From positions 1 to 45,460 of the forward strand of contig QFQW01000026.1 in NCBI GenBank assembly GCA_003248755.1: a DNA stretch of 45,460 nt, written 5' to 3'. Source of the DNA: Chryseobacterium sp. (GTDB taxonomy: Bacteria > Bacteroidota > Bacteroidia > Flavobacteriales > Weeksellaceae). The notes under the pieces were generated by a model. The model had not been told where the DNA came from. It searched no databases and saw nothing but the letters and a program-made list of their open reading frames with translations. How positions within the stretch are numbered: the first letter of the stretch is position 1; the number at the start of each line of letters is the position of its first letter. Shown here one piece after another: positions 41,671-45,460 of the stretch. Made by a program: the position numbers and the translations under genes.

Positions 41671-42244
41671 TTTTCAAAATCTTTGGAAGCAGAAAGAAAT
41701 CAATGTCCCTGACAGTACGAAAATCATTAAAAAAGCCGATGCCTACAAGAAAAATCAAATGCTTTTTTCTGTACTTCTTTCCATCCAGCTTTTGGCAACC
41801 ATTGGCGTGATAAGCTGGGTGTGGATCAGTCTCTCTCATCTGCATCTTCTCACAAAAACAGGATTAGTGATGATTTTGCTTGCACTTGTATTCTTCTCTT
41901 TCCTGAATCTACAGAAAATAAATATTCTCAATAAGATCAATCCTTCACTTAACAATCAGGATTATCTTAAAAAAATGAAATCATTACAGCAAAAGCAAAT
42001 CTATATGCAGACAAAGGGGCTGAACATTTATTTCATATTGCTCTTTTTCGGAATGTGTTTTTATATGCTGGAATTTGTACAAAGAATGACGCCGCTATGG
42101 GGAATGATCGTGTTATCTATCACTTTGGGATGGATGTTTTTCGTATGGTTCTACATCAAGCCTGTGAGAAGAAAAAAACAAGAGCAGAAAATAAAAGATG
42201 TCATTCAGTCGCTGGAAAGTCTGGAAAAGGGATTTGAGGAATAA
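41654..42244 (+). CDS. Four-helix membrane protein, candidate anti-sigma factor
   Basis: A 196-residue membrane protein overlapping the sigma gene by 17 bases. The N-terminal ~35 residues are cytoplasmic and charged (NFQNLWKQKEINVPDSTKII), followed by helices at about 36-58, 65-85, 122-142 and 148-168 and a coiled-coil-like cytoplasmic end (KKQEQKIKDVIQSLESLEKG). No zinc-binding HxxxCxxC anti-sigma motif is present, so it is not the ZAS type, but an ECF neighbour with a cytoplasmic head and membrane anchors is a standard arrangement. Function inferred from position only. Confidence 0.65.
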   Translation: METNYNFQNLWKQKEINVPDSTKIIKKADAYKKNQMLFSVLLSIQLLATIGVISWVWISLSHLHLLTKTGLVMILLALVFFSFLNLQKINILNKINPSLNNQDYLKKMKSLQQKQIYMQTKGLNIYFILLFFGMCFYMLEFVQRMTPLWGMIVLSITLGWMFFVWFYIKPVRRKKQEQKIKDVIQSLESLEKGFEE

Positions 42245-42249
42245 TAAAA

Positions 42250-42951
42250 CTAAGTATATTCCTCTAAATCAAAACCTAAGATTTTTCCTATTTGTAAAAA
42301 ATCAGGATTCACATTCAAACCGGCATTGATGGAAATATCTTGATTTGTGATGGGATGTTTAAAATTAAGTTGGTGAGAATGTAAAGGCATTGCAGTGATA
42401 TTGAAAGTATTCAGCCATAACCTATTCTGCTTGTTGCAACCGTGTTTTCTGCAACCTAAAATGGGATGTAAAATATGTTTGAAATGTTTTCTTAACTGAT
42501 GAAATCTTCCTGTTTCCGGAATCGCTTCTACCAAAGAATAACGAGAGGTCTGATGTTTTAGAAATGGTAAATCAATTTCGGAGATCATCAGTCGTTTGTA
42601 GTATGTAACTGCATTTTGAACGATTTCATTTTCATTGGTCAAATCGTAATCAATCGTTTCTTCCTCTTTTGTCCAACCTCGGAGAATCGCCAGATATTTT
42701 TTTTCAACTTCACGGTTCATAAACTGATCACTCAATAATTTAAGCGTTTCTTTATCGAAAGCAAACAATAAAACACCCGATGTTTTTCGGTCTAAACGAT
42801 GAACAAGATGAACCTTTTTCCCAATTTGATTCATTAGTTTCTCGACAGCATATTCGTCTGCTACGCCAGCATAATACGATTTATGAACCAAAAGTCCACT
42901 CGGCTTGTTAATGGCAATAATGTAGTTGTCTTGATAAAGAATTTCTAACAT
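42250..42951 (-). CDS. truC: tRNA pseudouridine synthase TruC-like
   Basis: A 233-residue RluA-family pseudouridine synthase; the TruC group makes pseudouridine-65 in tRNA-Ile and tRNA-Asp. The family start ILYQDNYIIAINKPSGLLVH is present, then the catalytic motif HRLDRKTSGVLLFA (catalytic Asp in RLDR), YLAILRGW, ETGRFHQLRKHFKHILHPIL, and the final LGCRKHGCNKQNR, which replaces the commoner GDxxHGxxxHN. There is no N-terminal S4 domain, as expected for TruC. It lies in the opposite direction to the sigma/membrane protein pair and converges with it, five bases apart. Confidence 0.87.
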   Translation of the reverse strand: MLEILYQDNYIIAINKPSGLLVHKSYYAGVADEYAVEKLMNQIGKKVHLVHRLDRKTSGVLLFAFDKETLKLLSDQFMNREVEKKYLAILRGWTKEEETIDYDLTNENEIVQNAVTYYKRLMISEIDLPFLKHQTSRYSLVEAIPETGRFHQLRKHFKHILHPILGCRKHGCNKQNRLWLNTFNITAMPLHSHQLNFKHPITNQDISINAGLNVNPDFLQIGKILGFDLEEYT

Positions 42952-42978
42952 TGGGCAAAAGTAAATCTTTAGAATAAA

Positions 42979-43006
42979 AAAAGTCTAATTTCTTCGATTA
43001 GACTTT
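42979..43006 (-). terminator. Terminator after the acetyltransferase gene, with the stop codon inside its stem
   Basis: AAAGTCTAAT and ATTAGACTTT pair around TTCTTCG. Read on the minus strand it ends in a T run. The stop codon of the acetyltransferase (42998-43000) lies inside the stem. Confidence 0.75.
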
Positions 43007-43549
43007 GTTGTTGATGTAACCTTCTGTGGCATTTATTTTCGATGTGATTACAGCAGGATTTCCTAACACAATAGAATTGTCTGGAACATAGGTGTTTACA
43101 TAAGCATTTGGAGCAATCAGAACATTGTTGCCAATCGTAATATTCCCAACAATAACAGCATTTGGACCAATCCAAACTTCGTCTCCAATCACAGGAACAC
43201 CTTCGTTTTTTCCACGGTTGGCTTGAGCAATGGTTACACCTTGAGCAATGTTGCAGTTCTTTCCGATTTTAGCTTTTGGATTAATCACCAATTGTCCCCA
43301 ATGTCCCAGATATAAGCCTTCACCAATTGTAGTTTCCGGATAGATTTGGAAACCATATTTGATTTGATAATGGCGAAGAATCAATTTATAAAATAGACCG
43401 ATAATTGGTTTTTTATAATGTTTTTGAGTTTTTCTAAAGAGATAAATGTAATGCAGATTTGGACTGAAACACTTTTTCAGGATTTGAAATCCTGATAGAT
43501 ATTTTCCGCTTTCTCTGTAAAAATCTTTTTGAATGATAGAATAACCCAT
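42998..43549 (-). CDS. Hexapeptide-repeat acetyltransferase (serine O-acetyltransferase-like)
   Basis: A 183-residue acyltransferase of the left-handed beta-helix family. The N-terminal ~75 residues are helical and basic (FYRESGKYLSGFQILKKCFS, YIYLFRKTQKHYKKPIIGLF), as in serine acetyltransferase-like enzymes of polysaccharide clusters. The C-terminal half has hexapeptide turns: YPETTIGEGLYLGHWGQLVI, NPKAKIGKNCNIAQGVTIAQ, PVIGDEVWIGPNAVIVGNIT, IGNNVLIAPNAYVNTYVPDN. Acceptor sugar or serine cannot be told. It follows a GT4 glycosyltransferase after 9 bases and probably modifies the same glycan, rather than serving cysteine synthesis. Confidence 0.85.
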   Translation of the reverse strand: MGYSIIQKDFYRESGKYLSGFQILKKCFSPNLHYIYLFRKTQKHYKKPIIGLFYKLILRHYQIKYGFQIYPETTIGEGLYLGHWGQLVINPKAKIGKNCNIAQGVTIAQANRGKNEGVPVIGDEVWIGPNAVIVGNITIGNNVLIAPNAYVNTYVPDNSIVLGNPAVITSKINATEGYINNKV

Positions 43550-43558
43550 TAGATAAAA

Positions 43559-44704
43559 TTACAAATTATCAATGATTTCCATAATCTTATCAACAGATTT
43601 TTTCAAGCTGAAGGGTATCTCATAATTCTTAAGGTTTTCCTGATAGGTTTGAAAACTTTCGGTATTTGTAAGTGCTTGTTTAATTCCTTCATAGATTCCG
43701 TCTTCCGAGTTTTCTGTAATTAATCCAAGATTTCCATCATTCAGCATTTCTTTCACACCGGAAACATCTGTGGCGATAATATTTTTTTTCAAAGTAATAG
43801 CTTCAAATAAAACCGTTGGGAAGCCCTCGTAACGTGAACTCAGAATATAAAAATCCGCTTTTTTGAAATATGGATAAGGATTATCTGTGAACCCAAGCAT
43901 TGTTGCTGTTTCATCGACACCTAATTCAGATTTTAGTTTTTTGACATTTTCAAAGTCATAACCATCACCTACAATTAAAACTTTATGATGAAAACCTTCA
44001 TCCAAAAGTCTTTTATGAACTCTCAACAATCTGTCAAATCCTTTTTGAGGAAAGACTGTTCCTACAGAAATGAAAGTCGGAACATTATTGTCAAATTTAT
44101 AATTGCTAATTGGTCTTGCGGCTTTAGTAAGGATTTCTTGTGTATCAAGTGGATTGTAAATTCTAACGATTTTTGACTTTTCTTCTTCATTTTTGGATAA
44201 TGATAAAAAAGTCTCCTGAATCTTTTCAGAAATCACCATCACTTTGTCATAACTGAAAAATCTGCGAATCTTTTCCGGAGTATAACCGCTAACCTGTGTA
44301 AGATCATTATGAATCCACATTAATTTTTTGGAAGCTTTCAATGGGCTATTCAGAACTTCGTCCATAAAACCATGAATGGCCGCAAACTCAACATCATATT
44401 GCTTTTTCTTGAGTTTTCTCCGGTAAAGAATTTTTGGATACTTTTTCAAAAGTTGCTGATAAACAACACGATAAACTTTTCTGGGTAAATCTTTTGGGCG
44501 ATTGGTGGTAATCATTTCACCACGGTTTAGATACATTATATTCACCCAATCCGGAACTTCTGCCAGGTATTTTCCGGAATAGAGATTGAGTAGAAGATCA
44601 ACCTCATATTTGTCTTTCGGAAGGTTTTTAAGAAATGTCACCAGAACTTTCTCTGCGCCTCCGTGACGAAGAGAACCGATTCTGATAAGTATTTTCTTTT
44701 TCAA
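43559..44704 (-). CDS. GT4-family glycosyltransferase
   Basis: A 381-residue retaining glycosyltransferase of the GT-B fold. The start is IRIGSLRHGGAEKVLVTFLK (the GGAEKV loop is the donor-site signature), the second Rossmann domain begins near VPTFISVGTVFPQKGFDRLL, with IVGDGYDFENVKKLKSEL and the EX7E motif in SSRYEGFPTVLFEAITLKKN. The start codon is TTG (44702-44704); no ATG is near. It sits between a KAS III-like gene (9-base gap) and an acetyltransferase gene, so it is part of a surface polysaccharide or glycolipid cluster. Donor and acceptor sugars are unknown. Confidence 0.92.
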   Translation of the reverse strand: MKKKILIRIGSLRHGGAEKVLVTFLKNLPKDKYEVDLLLNLYSGKYLAEVPDWVNIMYLNRGEMITTNRPKDLPRKVYRVVYQQLLKKYPKILYRRKLKKKQYDVEFAAIHGFMDEVLNSPLKASKKLMWIHNDLTQVSGYTPEKIRRFFSYDKVMVISEKIQETFLSLSKNEEEKSKIVRIYNPLDTQEILTKAARPISNYKFDNNVPTFISVGTVFPQKGFDRLLRVHKRLLDEGFHHKVLIVGDGYDFENVKKLKSELGVDETATMLGFTDNPYPYFKKADFYILSSRYEGFPTVLFEAITLKKNIIATDVSGVKEMLNDGNLGLITENSEDGIYEGIKQALTNTESFQTYQENLKNYEIPFSLKKSVDKIMEIIDNL

Positions 44705-44713
44705 TGAAGTGAA

Positions 44714-45460
44714 TTAAAATTCTAAAATTCCGGCAGCCCAAGAATAACCAACTCCAAAACCAACAACCATCACCTTGAAACTTTCTTTTATAATGTTTTT
44801 TTGTGTTGCCAACTTGAGAGCGATTGGGATACTTGCAGAAACTGTGTTACCGATATCTTTCATATCCAAAAAGAATTTCTCCTCCGGGATTTTGCAAAGC
44901 TCTCTCAGATAATTCAGCATATAAGAACTTGCCTGATGAAAAACAAACAAATCAATGTCTTCCATTTTTAAGCGATTTTTATCCAGTGTTTCTTTGATGA
45001 CGGCGGGGATGTTTTCTAGTGCAAAAGTGAAAATCTTTGGACCTTTCATAAAAAGTTTTGGCTTTTCCAGACTATTTCTGGATCCCCCGTTTTCAACAAT
45101 CAGATTACTGAAACCGCTTCCATCTGTTCCTACGGAAAACTGAAAATCCTGTTTGCTCTCGTCTTTTTCAACAATAGTTACTGCAGCACCATCTCCGAAG
45201 ATCGTTCGGTTGGATTTGTCATTTTTATCCAGAAACTTGGTGTAAGTTTCCGCAGTTACAAGCAATATATTTTTTGCTACTCCTGTGGCAATCAGTCCTT
45301 TTGCAAGTGTTAATCCGTAAACAAAACCAGAACATCCCAAATTGAAATCCAATGCACCAATAGATTTTGAAAGTCCTAATTTATCTTGTAAAATACATGC
45401 CGTTGTTGGCAAGAAATAGTCCGGACTCTGAGTACAAAAAAGAATAAAATCAATTTTGCT
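44714..45460 (-). CDS. 3-oxoacyl-ACP synthase III-like (KAS III), N-terminus cut by window edge
   Basis: The last 248 residues of a KAS III-type condensing enzyme; the reading frame stays open to base 45460, so the start is outside. Visible are the catalytic Cys in DFNLGCSGFVYGLTLAKGLI, the RTIFGDGAAVTIVE loop, the His in LFVFHQASSYML and the Asn in GNTVSASIPIALKLA (Cys-His-Asn triad complete), and the glycine-rich end KVMVVGFGVGYSW. The partner genes are a glycosyltransferase and an acetyltransferase, so it may make an acyl group for a glycolipid or modified sugar instead of being the FabH of general fatty acid synthesis; this is inference from place. Confidence 0.9.
   Translation of the reverse strand, partial: SKIDFILFCTQSPDYFLPTTACILQDKLGLSKSIGALDFNLGCSGFVYGLTLAKGLIATGVAKNILLVTAETYTKFLDKNDKSNRTIFGDGAAVTIVEKDESKQDFQFSVGTDGSGFSNLIVENGGSRNSLEKPKLFMKGPKIFTFALENIPAVIKETLDKNRLKMEDIDLFVFHQASSYMLNYLRELCKIPEEKFFLDMKDIGNTVSASIPIALKLATQKNIIKESFKVMVVGFGVGYSWAAGILEF

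Noticed and set aside
42969..43175. Cys-rich 68-residue minus-strand ORF (CCYCWEYYDW...)
   Set aside because: It looks like a metal-binding or toxin peptide but overlaps, in another frame, the hexapeptide repeats of the acetyltransferase; Gly/Asn/Ile codons of those repeats produce Cys in the shifted frame.
1..45460. CRISPR arrays, tRNA or rRNA genes, integrase or prophage genes
   Set aside because: No regularly spaced repeats, no cloverleaf-like or rRNA-like segments and no mobile-element proteins were recognised; tRNA detection by eye is imperfect.

Overview
The window reads as a chromosomal segment of a Bacteroidota bacterium, most likely a flavobacterium of the Chryseobacterium/Epilithonimonas group (Weeksellaceae). 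The evidence is low G+C with strong A/T-rich spacers, candidate -7 boxes of the TAnnTTTG type, type IX secretion (T9SS) C-terminal sorting domains, a single-chain glycyl-tRNA synthetase, a Tgt with the Bacteroidota-looking zinc-free C-terminus, many SusC/TonB-style receptors and lipoproteins with short signal peptides. The genus assignment is inference from family resemblance; no search was run. No rRNA, tRNA, CRISPR array, transposase or prophage was seen.

Layout. 1-8.5 kb is housekeeping: psd (cut by the window edge), cdsA and a LUD-domain gene; rsfS-ftsH; birA in the opposite direction; then a minus-strand operon of a dolichol-phosphate-mannose-synthase-like glycosyltransferase, a DUF4296 lipoprotein, tgt and an LptF/LptG permease. 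8.7-10.5 kb is accessory: a YdeI-family gene broken by one missing base and a DUF1566-like lipoprotein. 10.5-19.9 kb holds glyS, uvrB, a BlaI-type repressor with an M56 peptidase/TonB-C sensor, a PQQ-type sugar dehydrogenase, tsaB, two small unknowns and an SDR enzyme. 20-23.2 kb is a LytS/LytTR two-component pair followed by a lipoprotein and a Spy-like periplasmic protein. 23.2-27.3 kb has msrB, a T9SS cargo protein, an acyl-CoA dehydrogenase and a DUF4349 lipoprotein.

27.5-30.8 kb is a metal-handling locus: a Cys-rich small protein, a secreted HMA-domain protein, and a TonB-dependent receptor that carries the same HMA domain at its own N-terminus (and is split by a one-base frameshift). 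30.8-32.5 kb is a small locus with a fulvocin-C-like bacteriocin lipoprotein, a small membrane protein next to it (possible immunity or partner protein), a divergent XRE regulator and a DUF2007 protein. 32.5-41 kb has a second outer-membrane receptor, pyrD (with a dispersed repeat inserted in frame), a membrane-anchored TPR/LuxR-type regulator, a large Asp-box T9SS protein and a small exported protein. 41.2-45.5 kb has an ECF sigma factor with a four-helix membrane partner, truC, and the end of a polysaccharide/acyl cluster (hexapeptide acetyltransferase, GT4 glycosyltransferase, KAS III).

The most interesting items are the fulvocin-like locus, the HMA-fused TonB receptor operon, a BlaI operator palindrome that exactly overlaps a canonical Bacteroidota promoter, the fused M56-TonB_C sensor, and several families of short inverted-repeat elements, one of which has entered the pyrD reading frame. 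Two genes are broken by single missing bases in short homopolymers, so a sequencing error must be excluded before calling them pseudogenes.
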